Positions 9,496 to 17,298 of a DNA stretch of 64,000 bases are shown here, piece by piece. This stretch comes from Bacteroidaceae bacterium (GTDB lineage Bacteria; Bacteroidota; Bacteroidia; Bacteroidales; Bacteroidaceae): NCBI GenBank assembly GCA_017470525.1, contig JAFUYM010000038.1, positions 1 to 64,000 of the forward strand, written 5' to 3'. How positions within the stretch are numbered: the stretch's first letter is position 1; each line of letters starts with the position of its first letter. The position numbers and the translations under genes were made by a program. Under the pieces are notes generated by a model. The model made no database searches. It was not told where the DNA came from and worked only from the letters and a program-made list of their open reading frames with translations.

Positions 9496-10332
9496 TTAGT
9501 TGTTGGTCTCGTCAATCTTCACTTTGGATGATGCATGCTTGAAGATTTGGTCGGCTTCTTTCATGTATTTGCTGTCGGGAAACTCATTTTTGAAGCCGAA
9601 GTATTCGTCGATGGTTTGTCTGTATCGCTCGTCGCTCTTTTCTATCACACTTCGTTGCGCCAACTGGTAGCGACTGCGGAGAATGAGCATGTAGAGGTCT
9701 TCGCGCAAACGTGTGTAGGGAAAGGTCTTCAGCGCATTTTCCGCCGTGATGATGCAGGCTTCATAGTTGTTACCTCCATAGAAGCAGTTGCCTATATATC
9801 CTCCCAAATTGTAGTATAGTTTCGCACTGTCAAATTCTTTCTGTACAAGGCGATTCTGCAACTCATAAATCATGTCATTCACGTCCTCGCGCAGGTCGGA
9901 ATAGGGGTGGAATTCAAGGAAGTCCTGCAGTTGGTGAAGTGCGGTGTAGGTGGGGGATTGGTCAAGACGTGGGTCTGGACTCTGCAAGTAGGATGCCTTG
10001 CCTGCATAGAATCGTGCCAGTTCGGTGTATTCGCCTTTGGGGTATGACTTTACATATCGGTCAAGGTACATCGATGCTGTTTCGTAGTCGCGCAAATTGT
10101 AATAGCACATGCTCAACATGAATAATGATTCTTCACCACGGTCGGATCCTTTCAAGACCATGATGAGTTCTTCAAGCAACTGGTATGCCCGTGTGTATTG
10201 CCCGGCGGTGTAGCACTCTTTGGCAACTTCGTATTTATAATCATAATCAGTCGATTTCAACACCCGATTGTAGGAGTTGCAAGAACTCAATATCATGGTT
10301 GAAATCAACGCGATTGACAATAATTTTCTCAT
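9496..10332 (-). CDS. bamD: Outer membrane assembly lipoprotein BamD
   Basis: 278 residues. The N-terminus MRKLLSIALISTMILSSC contains a lipobox ending at Cys18, so the mature protein is a lipoprotein. Tetratricopeptide-like helical repeats follow (YKYEVAKECYTAGQYTRAYQ, then EESLFMLSMCYYNLRDYETA and SMYLDRYVKSYPKGEYTELA). This is the BamD/YfiO architecture; BamD works with BamA to insert beta-barrel proteins into the outer membrane. It is the first gene of the operon with rpoZ and DUF4293. Confidence 0.92.
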   Translation of the reverse strand: MRKLLSIALISTMILSSCNSYNRVLKSTDYDYKYEVAKECYTAGQYTRAYQLLEELIMVLKGSDRGEESLFMLSMCYYNLRDYETASMYLDRYVKSYPKGEYTELARFYAGKASYLQSPDPRLDQSPTYTALHQLQDFLEFHPYSDLREDVNDMIYELQNRLVQKEFDSAKLYYNLGGYIGNCFYGGNNYEACIITAENALKTFPYTRLREDLYMLILRSRYQLAQRSVIEKSDERYRQTIDEYFGFKNEFPDSKYMKEADQIFKHASSKVKIDETNN

Positions 10333-10352
10333 TATTATTCAGATTTCGTCTG

Positions 10353-10360
10353 CAAAGGTA
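10353..10360 (-). promoter_or_regulatory. Putative -7 element TACCTTTG for bamD-rpoZ-DUF4293
   Basis: Minus-strand TACCTTTG sits 20 bp before the bamD start. A clear -33 TTTG was not found. Confidence 0.4.
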
Positions 10361-10456
10361 CGCTTTTTTGTTGAAGTATGGATAACATGCTGCGAATATT
10401 TCACTTTTGTTTAGAAAAAAGTAGTGGTTTTATGAACAATTACGAATGGAAAGTCG

Positions 10457-10464
10457 TAATTTTG
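10457..10464 (+). promoter_or_regulatory. Putative -7 element TAATTTTG for uvrB
   Basis: TAATTTTG matches the -7 consensus and lies 22 bp before the uvrB ATG. The -33 region is weak. Confidence 0.4.
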
Positions 10465-10486
10465 CAGTCCAAAACGCTAAAGATTT

Positions 10487-12520
10487 ATGGAATTCCAACT
10501 TACATCGAAGTTTCAACCTACAGGCGACCAGCCGCAAGCCATTGAGCAACTCACACAAGGGGTCTTGGATGGTTTGCCTGCACAGGTGTTGCTGGGTGTG
10601 ACGGGCTCAGGCAAGACGTTCACGATGGCGAATGTGATTCGGAACGTGGGAAAACCAACTCTGATTTTCAGTCACAACAAGACGTTGGCACATCAGTTAT
10701 ATACAGAGATGAAGGCGTTTTTCCCGAATAATGCGGTGGAGTATTATGTCAGTTATTACGACTATTATCAGCCAGAGGCATACATTCCCTCTACGGGTAC
10801 TTACATTGAGAAAGACCTCGCCATCAATGAAGACCTTGACCGCCGTCGTCTGGCTGCCACTTCGGCTTTGCTTTCGGGACGGAATGATGTCATCATCGTT
10901 TCGTCGGTGTCGTGCATCTATGGTATGGGCGCCCCAACCAGTTATGCGGAAAATATCTTGTCTATACAGGTGGACCAAGACCTGCCTCAGGAGACATTGA
11001 GACGTAAGTTGGTGGACATGCTTTACACCAATAACGACATTGCTGCGGCTGATGAATTGGAACGTGGACAGTTTCGGGTAAAAGGTGAAACAGTCGATAT
11101 ATATCTTGCTTATGATGAGAAAATTCTGAGGATTTGTTATTTTGATGATACAATTGATGATATTCAAGAATTGGACATCCATACGCTCTATCCCATCACC
11201 TCCTATGCTGAATACAAAATCTATCCTGCCAACCTTTTCATGACCACGAAAGAACAGCAGCAGAAGGCGATTCATGACATAGAGGATGACCTGCACAAGC
11301 GCATTGCTTTTTATGAGGAACGAGGAGACATGGAGAAAGCGAAGCAGATAGAATTGCGTGTGACCAATGACCTCGAGTGGATTCGCGAAACGGGACATTG
11401 TTCGGGCATCGAAAACTATTCGCGCTACTTCGATGGTCGCCAAGCGGGTGAACGTCCTTATTGTTTACTTGACTTCTTTCCTGATGATTATTTGTTGATT
11501 GTCGATGAAAGCCACCAATCCATTCCGCAGGTGAAAGCGATGTGGGGAGGTGACCGTCGCAGAAAGGAAAATTTGGTCGATTATGCATTCCGGCTCCCTG
11601 CTGCACTTGATAACCGACCGCTCCGATTGGAAGAGTTTGAAGAACTGACCCCACAGACCATTTATGTTTCCGCCACTCCTGCTGAATATGAACTGGAACG
11701 TGCTGAGGGTGTCATTGTTGAGCAGTTAATTCGACCGACAGGATTGTTGGACCCTCCCATTGAGGTGCGTCCGAAGTTGAATTTTATGGATGATTTGATG
11801 GAGGAAATCCACCAACGTAGTGAGGTGGGGGAGAGGACGCTCGTGATTACTTCTACAAAACGGCAGGCGGAAGAGGTTTCCAGTTTTTTCAATGGAGTGG
11901 GCATCAAGGCGAATTACATCCATTCTGATGTTGATACATTTGACCGTGTGGATATCATTAACGATTTCCGTGCAGGAGTGTATGATGTGCTCATTGGCAT
12001 CAATCTTTTGCGTGAAGGGCTCGACCTTCCCGAAGTATCGCTTGTTGCGATTCTTGATGCTGATTATCAGGGATTTCTCCGTGACCACCGTTCCCTCGTC
12101 CAGATTATCGGACGTGCTGCCCGCAACGTGCATGGACTCGCCATCATGTATGCCGAAACCATCACCGAGACCATGCAGCAGACCATCGACGAGACAAATC
12201 GCCGCCGAGCCAAGCAGATGGCATACAACGAAGAGCATGGCATCACACCCACTCAAATCCGAAAGGCGCAAATCGCCATCAATCAGCACAAACCTGTTGA
12301 TTATCTTGGCAACGCTTACATCGAAGAAAATGCCTCCCTCGCCGCCGAATCAGAGGCAGACACCATCTATAATGCCATGACTCCTGACGAACTCCGTCGT
12401 GCCATCGACCGCAACCGCAAACTGATGCGGGAAGCCGCCAAAAAACTCGAATTCCTCCAAGCGGAAGAATACAAACAGGAAGTGGTTCGATTGGAAGAAC
12501 TGCTGAAAAAGCAAGAATGA
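10487..12520 (+). CDS. uvrB: Excinuclease ABC subunit B
   Basis: 677 residues, the normal UvrB length. UvrB verifies DNA damage after loading by UvrA and recruits UvrC for nucleotide excision repair in the cytoplasm. The Walker A motif is GVTGSGKT at residues 37-44. The Tyr-rich beta-hairpin (YVSYYDYYQPEAYIPSTGTY) follows around residue 88. Further helicase motifs include DESHQS, YVSATPAEYE, and the motif VI region RDHRSLVQIIGRAARN. The C-terminal UVR helix pair (EFLQAEEYKQEVVRLEELLK) contacts UvrC. It is a single-gene unit with its own terminator, divergent from bamD. Confidence 0.98.
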   Translation: MEFQLTSKFQPTGDQPQAIEQLTQGVLDGLPAQVLLGVTGSGKTFTMANVIRNVGKPTLIFSHNKTLAHQLYTEMKAFFPNNAVEYYVSYYDYYQPEAYIPSTGTYIEKDLAINEDLDRRRLAATSALLSGRNDVIIVSSVSCIYGMGAPTSYAENILSIQVDQDLPQETLRRKLVDMLYTNNDIAAADELERGQFRVKGETVDIYLAYDEKILRICYFDDTIDDIQELDIHTLYPITSYAEYKIYPANLFMTTKEQQQKAIHDIEDDLHKRIAFYEERGDMEKAKQIELRVTNDLEWIRETGHCSGIENYSRYFDGRQAGERPYCLLDFFPDDYLLIVDESHQSIPQVKAMWGGDRRRKENLVDYAFRLPAALDNRPLRLEEFEELTPQTIYVSATPAEYELERAEGVIVEQLIRPTGLLDPPIEVRPKLNFMDDLMEEIHQRSEVGERTLVITSTKRQAEEVSSFFNGVGIKANYIHSDVDTFDRVDIINDFRAGVYDVLIGINLLREGLDLPEVSLVAILDADYQGFLRDHRSLVQIIGRAARNVHGLAIMYAETITETMQQTIDETNRRRAKQMAYNEEHGITPTQIRKAQIAINQHKPVDYLGNAYIEENASLAAESEADTIYNAMTPDELRRAIDRNRKLMREAAKKLEFLQAEEYKQEVVRLEELLKKQE

Positions 12521-12531
12521 TAAAAAGTAAC

Positions 12532-12571
12532 CAGCCCCACTCCGTTTCAAAGGAGTGGGGCTGTTTGTTTT
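12532..12571 (+). terminator. Intrinsic terminator after uvrB
   Basis: Perfect 12-bp arms CAGCCCCACTCC (12532-12543) and GGAGTGGGGCTG (12552-12563) are followed by TTTGTTTT. The hairpin overlaps the 3' end of the convergent queH gene. Confidence 0.9.
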
Positions 12572-13205
12572 ATATGGGGTTGGGGTACATGCTGAACTCG
12601 CACCCGCAGTATTGTTGGTTGTAGAAGGCATATTCCTTGAGGAGTTGGTTGCGGCGGTCTTGGAGACCATCTTTGCGCCAGTTTTGTGCCCAGAAGAGGG
12701 GGAGGACGGCGAGGGAAGTGCCTTCCGTAGGTGAAGAGGGGGAGGAGGATGAGGAGGCTACGGCTTGTTGGGCAGCGAGTCCGGCTTGGGTGATTTGGTC
12801 AAGGCTTTTCCAGCGGGAGGAAGCGAGGGTGGTGGCGAAGTAGGGGATGCCGAGTTGTTGGGTTTGGAGGGCGGTGGCAGTGAGGCGGATGCGGAAGCAC
12901 TGGAAGCAGCGGGAGCCGCGTTCGGGTTCCTGTTCTAAGCCTCGGATTTGGGCGAGCCAGCCGTCGTGATCGTAGTCGCCGTCAATCCATGGGATATTGA
13001 GGCTTTCGGCATGGCGTTTGCTTTCGTTCTTGCGGATTTCGTATTCTTCGCGGGGATAGATGTTGGGGTTAAAATAGAAGATGGTGGGGCGAATGTCGTG
13101 CTGGAGCATCCACTCGACGATGGCGGAGGAGCAGGGGGCACAGCAGGCATGGAGAAGGACTTCGTGGAGTCCTTCGGGAATGATGATATGGCTTTTTTTC
13201 TTCAT
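12570..13205 (-). CDS. queH: Epoxyqueuosine reductase QueH
   Basis: 211 residues. QueH carries out the last step of queuosine synthesis, reducing epoxyqueuosine in tRNA with an iron-sulfur cluster. The expected cysteines are present: HACCAPC at residues 19-25, C100 and C103 in RCFQCF, and YCGC at 199-202. The FNPNIYP and EYEIRKNESKRHAE motifs are typical. A Ser-rich insertion (about 148-167) replaces part of the usual linker between TTLASSRWKS and the C-terminal metal-binding region. The ATG begins 1 bp after the stop of the upstream DUF6268 gene, so the two are co-transcribed. Confidence 0.93.
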   Translation of the reverse strand: MKKKSHIIIPEGLHEVLLHACCAPCSSAIVEWMLQHDIRPTIFYFNPNIYPREEYEIRKNESKRHAESLNIPWIDGDYDHDGWLAQIRGLEQEPERGSRCFQCFRIRLTATALQTQQLGIPYFATTLASSRWKSLDQITQAGLAAQQAVASSSSSPSSPTEGTSLAVLPLFWAQNWRKDGLQDRRNQLLKEYAFYNQQYCGCEFSMYPNPI

Positions 13206-13206
13206 G

Positions 13207-14133
13207 TTAGTTGGTGAGGCTGTACTTGATACCCAGTTTCAGGAAGGGTTTCGCATGGTCGTGCATCTTCATGTAGGTGTGGTTGTAACCGCTTTCGCGC
13301 AGACGACCATAGAAGGGGACGGTGATGCCGATGCCTAAATCGTAGGTCAGTTCTTTACTGGCTTGAATGTTGGTGAAGAATCCGAAGCGTTCAGAGATTT
13401 GGCTGATTTCCGCCTTCTCTGGCAAACCAACTGTTTGGGGACGGAGGTATAACTTGTCCGTCTCGATTTCCATTCCTAAGGCATATTTGATGGCAGGAGA
13501 GGCTTGATAGTAGAGGTAGTTGTTGGTTTCCATGCAGTTGATGCTCCAGTGGTTGTCGAAGCGGTGGGTGTAGATGAACATGGGGTAAAGCGGCCAAGAG
13601 ACGGAGGTGCCGACCAGGTAGATGGCTCCGAGGGCGAAGTAGGTCTTCTGGTTCCGTGTGATGCTGACAAAGGCACCTGCCATTCCCGATGCGTTCTCAT
13701 AGCCATATTGGGAAAAGTTGCCTGTACCGAGTGCAAGGATGGTGAGTGGCTTTTTGCCAAGACGGGTGTTGTAGGTGGCAGTGAGACTTCCGCCGTAGTG
13801 GTGGTGTTCAGATGGAATGTCGAACATCTTTGTGCTGATGGTGCTGACCTGTAATTCTCTGTTGCTGAAATGATAGAAAGGAGAAAGGGACAGCGATATT
13901 TTCTGATTGCCCAAGAGTCTCATGTTGGCTCTTATATGGGCATTCACACCGTGCTTCAGTCGTCCTTCTTCCAATGTTTCTCCATCGTTCGATTTCCAGT
14001 AATAGTCGGTGTTTGTGGCTCCGTCCGTGGTCGTCGAAATGCTGAATTTTTCTCGCGGATTGCCCAGTTGCGCATGGGCGATGCTGGAAAAGAGCAGCAA
14101 GCAGAAAAGTATCGTGTATTTTGAATGTGTCAT
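13207..14133 (-). CDS. DUF6268-like outer-membrane beta-barrel protein
   Basis: 308 residues. Signal peptide MTHSKYTILFCLLLFSSIAH, then alternating beta-strand pattern with many aromatic residues (LGNQKISLSLSPFYHFSNRE, ILALGTGNFSQYGYENASGM). The C-terminus KPFLKLGIKYSLTN is consistent with a last barrel strand. I assign DUF6268 from overall resemblance; the family has no known function. It lies immediately upstream of queH in the same transcript, which probably reflects chance operon placement rather than shared function. Confidence 0.7.
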   Translation of the reverse strand: MTHSKYTILFCLLLFSSIAHAQLGNPREKFSISTTTDGATNTDYYWKSNDGETLEEGRLKHGVNAHIRANMRLLGNQKISLSLSPFYHFSNRELQVSTISTKMFDIPSEHHHYGGSLTATYNTRLGKKPLTILALGTGNFSQYGYENASGMAGAFVSITRNQKTYFALGAIYLVGTSVSWPLYPMFIYTHRFDNHWSINCMETNNYLYYQASPAIKYALGMEIETDKLYLRPQTVGLPEKAEISQISERFGFFTNIQASKELTYDLGIGITVPFYGRLRESGYNHTYMKMHDHAKPFLKLGIKYSLTN

Positions 14134-14227
14134 GTGGGGTGGGTTGAAAATGTCATACCGGATGAAAAATACACTTATACAAACGCATCCCTATGGTTTT
14201 TATTGTGCATAATTACAGAAAAATGTG

Positions 14228-14235
14228 TACCTTTA
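14228..14235 (+). promoter_or_regulatory. Weak putative -7 element for the transporter gene
   Basis: TACCTTTA (one mismatch to TAnnTTTG) with TATTG at 14201-14205, 22 bp upstream. It is 27 bp before the chosen ATG at 14263, which supports that start over the upstream in-frame ATG at 14125. Confidence 0.3.
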
Positions 14236-14262
14236 CCGCCTGATTTGAAACGGTTGTCACGT

Positions 14263-15243
14263 ATGAATGCTCTGCAATTCTTGAAAAATTGGATGTTGCC
14301 CATTGCGATGGCGGTGGGTGTGGCTTCTTATTTTATCTATGTGAATATCCCTGCGCTAGACGGGACGCATGCGGTGGTGAATCGGCTGATTGGCTATGTG
14401 CAGCCGATGTTGCTGTTTTGTATGCTGTTTGTGAGTTTCTGTCGGGTGAGTGTTCGGGAGTTGAAGCCCAGGGCTTGGATGTTGAAATTGCTGGCGATTC
14501 AGGCGGTGAGTTATGTGGCGATGGGTGGGTTGATTGTTGGTGTGCCAGATGTGCCGGGCAGGGTGGTGATTGAGAGTGCGATGATTTGTATGATTTGCCC
14601 TACGGCGACGGCGGCTGCGGTGGTGACGGCACGGTTGCATGGCAATGCGAGTGCGGTCATCAGTTACACGTGCCTCATCAATCTGGCGGTGTCGTTGCTG
14701 GTGCCGGCAGTGGTGTCTTTCTTGGGCGATAGCACATTGCCCGACATGGATTTTGAGACTTCCTTTCTGTTGATTCTCGGCAAGGTGTTCCCTTTGCTCA
14801 TCATGCCGTTGGTGACGGCTTGGTTGGTGCGGCATTTGTTCCCTCGGTTTCATGCCTTGATTTTGAGGCAAACCAATTTGGCATTTAACTTGTGGGCGGT
14901 ATCGCTTTCACTTGCCATTGCCGTGACGGTGAAAGTGATTGTGCATAGCGAGGAGGGCATTGGGACGATGGTGGGGATTGCGGTGGTGTCGTTGATTTGT
15001 TGTTTGGTGCAGTTTGTGTGCGGACGTTTGATTGGGAGGAAACATGGAGAGGCGGTGGCTGGAACACAGGCTTTGGGACAGAAGAATACGGTGTTTGCCA
15101 TTTGGATGGGCTATACGTTTATGAATCCTGTGACGGCTTTGGCTGGTGGATTCTATTCGGTGTGGCATAACTTGGTGAACTCTTGGCAGTTGTGGAGAGA
15201 GAGGAAGAAGCTGGAGAGCGGCTGCAACACTGGCGCAGCATAG
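14263..15243 (+). CDS. Putative transporter with bile acid:sodium symporter-like fold
   Basis: 326 residues from MNALQFLKNWMLPIAMAVGV. An upstream in-frame ATG at 14125 would add 46 hydrophilic residues overlapping the divergent gene, so the internal start is preferred. About nine to ten hydrophobic helices are visible. Notable segments are CMICPTATAAAVVTARLHGN and GTQALGQKNTVFAIWMGYTF, where helix-breaking GQKN and PTA motifs recall the crossover region of BASS transporters. No substrate can be read from sequence. The gene stands alone and is convergent with the YgiQ gene. Confidence 0.7.
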   Translation: MNALQFLKNWMLPIAMAVGVASYFIYVNIPALDGTHAVVNRLIGYVQPMLLFCMLFVSFCRVSVRELKPRAWMLKLLAIQAVSYVAMGGLIVGVPDVPGRVVIESAMICMICPTATAAAVVTARLHGNASAVISYTCLINLAVSLLVPAVVSFLGDSTLPDMDFETSFLLILGKVFPLLIMPLVTAWLVRHLFPRFHALILRQTNLAFNLWAVSLSLAIAVTVKVIVHSEEGIGTMVGIAVVSLICCLVQFVCGRLIGRKHGEAVAGTQALGQKNTVFAIWMGYTFMNPVTALAGGFYSVWHNLVNSWQLWRERKKLESGCNTGAA

Positions 15244-15311
15244 AGATTCTTTGGGACTGTAGCAGTGTCGTTGCAGGAGAACAGAAAGGAGAAAGTGTGG
15301 AAGTGGTATTC

Positions 15312-15372
15312 GTACCCCTCGGGTACGATCGGGTGTACCCCTCGGGTACGCCTCACCGTACCCGAGGGGTAC
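15312..15372. repeat. Three copies of a GTACCC-nnn-GGGTAC palindrome
   Basis: Units GTACCCCTCGGGTAC at 15312-15326 and 15335-15349, and the reverse complement GTACCCGAGGGGTAC at 15358-15372. Each unit is self-complementary, and unit 3 can also pair with units 1 or 2. The element lies between two convergent genes, ending 5 bp before the YgiQ stop codon. Confidence 0.9.
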
Positions 15373-15377
15373 GTTTC

Positions 15378-17261
15378 TTATCTTTTGCCAAAGAGTTTCT
15401 GGATGAGGTCGGCGCGTTGCATTTTCCGCAGTTCGCGGATGATGTTTTGGCGTTCGGATGCTTTGTACCAGAAAAAAAACTGGCGTTGGGCGAGTTTCTG
15501 CTGGGGAGTTTTGGCTGAGAAGATGGGTTCGAGGGTGTAGGGATGGATGCCTGTGTACCATGTTTCGGTAGAGACCGTCATGGGGGTGGGTGTGAAGTCC
15601 TGCACCTGTTCGAGTTGGAAGTTGAGGTCTTTGGTCAGGACTGCCAGTTCTGCCATGTCTTCGGCTGTGCAGCCGGGGTGGGAACTGATGAAGTAGGGGA
15701 TGATTTGCTGGCGCAGGTTCTTGCGGCGGTTGATGTCGTCGAAGATGCGTTTGAAGTCGTAGAACAGGCGGAAGGAGGGTTTGCGCATGAGGTTGAGCAC
15801 ACGGTCAGAAGTGTGTTCAGGGGCGACTTTCAGACGACCGCTGACGTGTTTGGTGATCAGTTCTTCGGTGTATTGCCGGTTGATTTTGTTGATGCGGGCA
15901 TCGCCTGTGTCGTGGAGCAGGAGGTCGTAGCGGACGCCAGAGCCAATGAAACTCTTCTTGATATGGGGAAGGGCATCGACGGCATGATAGATGTCGAGGA
16001 GTCCTGAGTGGTCGATGTTGAGGTTCTTACAGATGTTAGGATGGATGCAGGAGGGACGTTTGCATTGATGACAAAGGTCGAGGTTCTTACCGTGCATGGC
16101 ATACATGTTGGCAGAAGGACCGCCAAGGTCGCTCAGATAACCCTTGAAGTCAGGCAGTTGGGCGATGGCTTGGACCTCCTTCAGAATGCTCTCCTTGCTG
16201 CGCGAGGTGATGAACTTGCCTTGATGGGCAGAGATGGTGCAGAAGGCGCAACCGCCGAAACAGCCGCGATGGAGGCAGACGGAGAACTTAATCATGTCGT
16301 AGGCAGGGATGCGCTTGCCTTTGTATTTGGGATGGGGAAGGCGTGTGTAGGGAAGGTCGAAGGAGCGGTCGAGTTCGTCTTGTGTGAGGGGCTGATAGGG
16401 TGGGTTGACCACAGCATACATGCCATCCACTTCTTGGATGATGCGTTGGGCAGCATATTTGTTCGACTCCTCTTCGATGTGGCGGAAATTTTCGGCTTGC
16501 GCTTTTTTGTTGCGAAGGCACTCTTCGTGGCTGTGCAGAAGAATGTCGTCGGGACGGATGCCGCCAGGGATTTCCCGCTTTTTCAGCAAGGAAACCGTTT
16601 GTTTCTGTGGAAATCTCGCCATGAGATTCCTGAACATCTTCACACCAATCTCACAATCTTGCTCCACCAAAAGCTGTGCCAATGAAACCATAGGCTTTTC
16701 GCCCATGCCGTAGATGAGGAGGTCGGCACCTGAAGGATGGAGAATGGTGGGCATGAGGCGGTCTTGCCAGTAGTCGTAGTGGGTGAGGCGACGGAGGCTG
16801 GCTTCGATGCCACCGAGGACAACGGGCACGTCGGGGAAGAGTTCCTTGAGGATGCGTGTATAGACAATGGTGGGGTACTCAGGACGGAGGTCATGGCGAC
16901 CGTCGGGGGAATAGGCGTCTTCGGAACGAAGACGTTTGTTGGCAGTGTATTTATTCACCATCGAGTCCATCGCCCCAGGGGAAATGCCAAAGAAAAGACG
17001 GGGACGGCCGAGTTTCTTGAAGTCGCGGTAGTCGCCATGCCAGTCGGGTTGGGGAACGATGGCAACCTTCAGCCCTTCCGCCTCCAGAATACGCCCAATC
17101 ACAGCCATGCCAAAGGAGGGATGGTCCACGTAGGCATCGGCGGAGAAGAGGATGACATCGGGTTGTTCCCAGCCGAGGCGTTCGAGTTCTTTTTTGGTAG
17201 TAGGGAGGAAGTGCATGAGCGTGTGGGTCTTGGGTATTGTTATTTTTTTGATATGCTGCAA
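15378..17261 (-). CDS. YgiQ family radical SAM protein
   Basis: 627 residues. It has the YgiQ N-terminal region (LFSADAYVDHPSFGMAVIGR) followed by a radical SAM core with the iron-sulfur motif HRGCFGGCAFC, and a C-terminal QVQDFTPTPMTVSTETWYTG segment that marks the family. YgiQ proteins are widespread with no settled reaction. The start at 17261 is the longest; MHFLPTTKKELERLGW at 17216 also fits family N-termini and neither has a clear ribosome binding site. It lies 37 bp downstream of the next gene's start-distal neighbour, with no shared function evident. Confidence 0.92.
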   Translation of the reverse strand: MQHIKKITIPKTHTLMHFLPTTKKELERLGWEQPDVILFSADAYVDHPSFGMAVIGRILEAEGLKVAIVPQPDWHGDYRDFKKLGRPRLFFGISPGAMDSMVNKYTANKRLRSEDAYSPDGRHDLRPEYPTIVYTRILKELFPDVPVVLGGIEASLRRLTHYDYWQDRLMPTILHPSGADLLIYGMGEKPMVSLAQLLVEQDCEIGVKMFRNLMARFPQKQTVSLLKKREIPGGIRPDDILLHSHEECLRNKKAQAENFRHIEEESNKYAAQRIIQEVDGMYAVVNPPYQPLTQDELDRSFDLPYTRLPHPKYKGKRIPAYDMIKFSVCLHRGCFGGCAFCTISAHQGKFITSRSKESILKEVQAIAQLPDFKGYLSDLGGPSANMYAMHGKNLDLCHQCKRPSCIHPNICKNLNIDHSGLLDIYHAVDALPHIKKSFIGSGVRYDLLLHDTGDARINKINRQYTEELITKHVSGRLKVAPEHTSDRVLNLMRKPSFRLFYDFKRIFDDINRRKNLRQQIIPYFISSHPGCTAEDMAELAVLTKDLNFQLEQVQDFTPTPMTVSTETWYTGIHPYTLEPIFSAKTPQQKLAQRQFFFWYKASERQNIIRELRKMQRADLIQKLFGKR

Positions 17262-17298
17262 CAGAATCGTAGCACACGGTGGGCTATTGGGGGAGGAA

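Noticed and set aside
14125..14262. N-terminal extension of the transporter to the ATG at 14125
   Set aside because: The extension overlaps the divergent gene and precedes the probable -7 element at 14228; the hydrophobic protein begins naturally at 14263.
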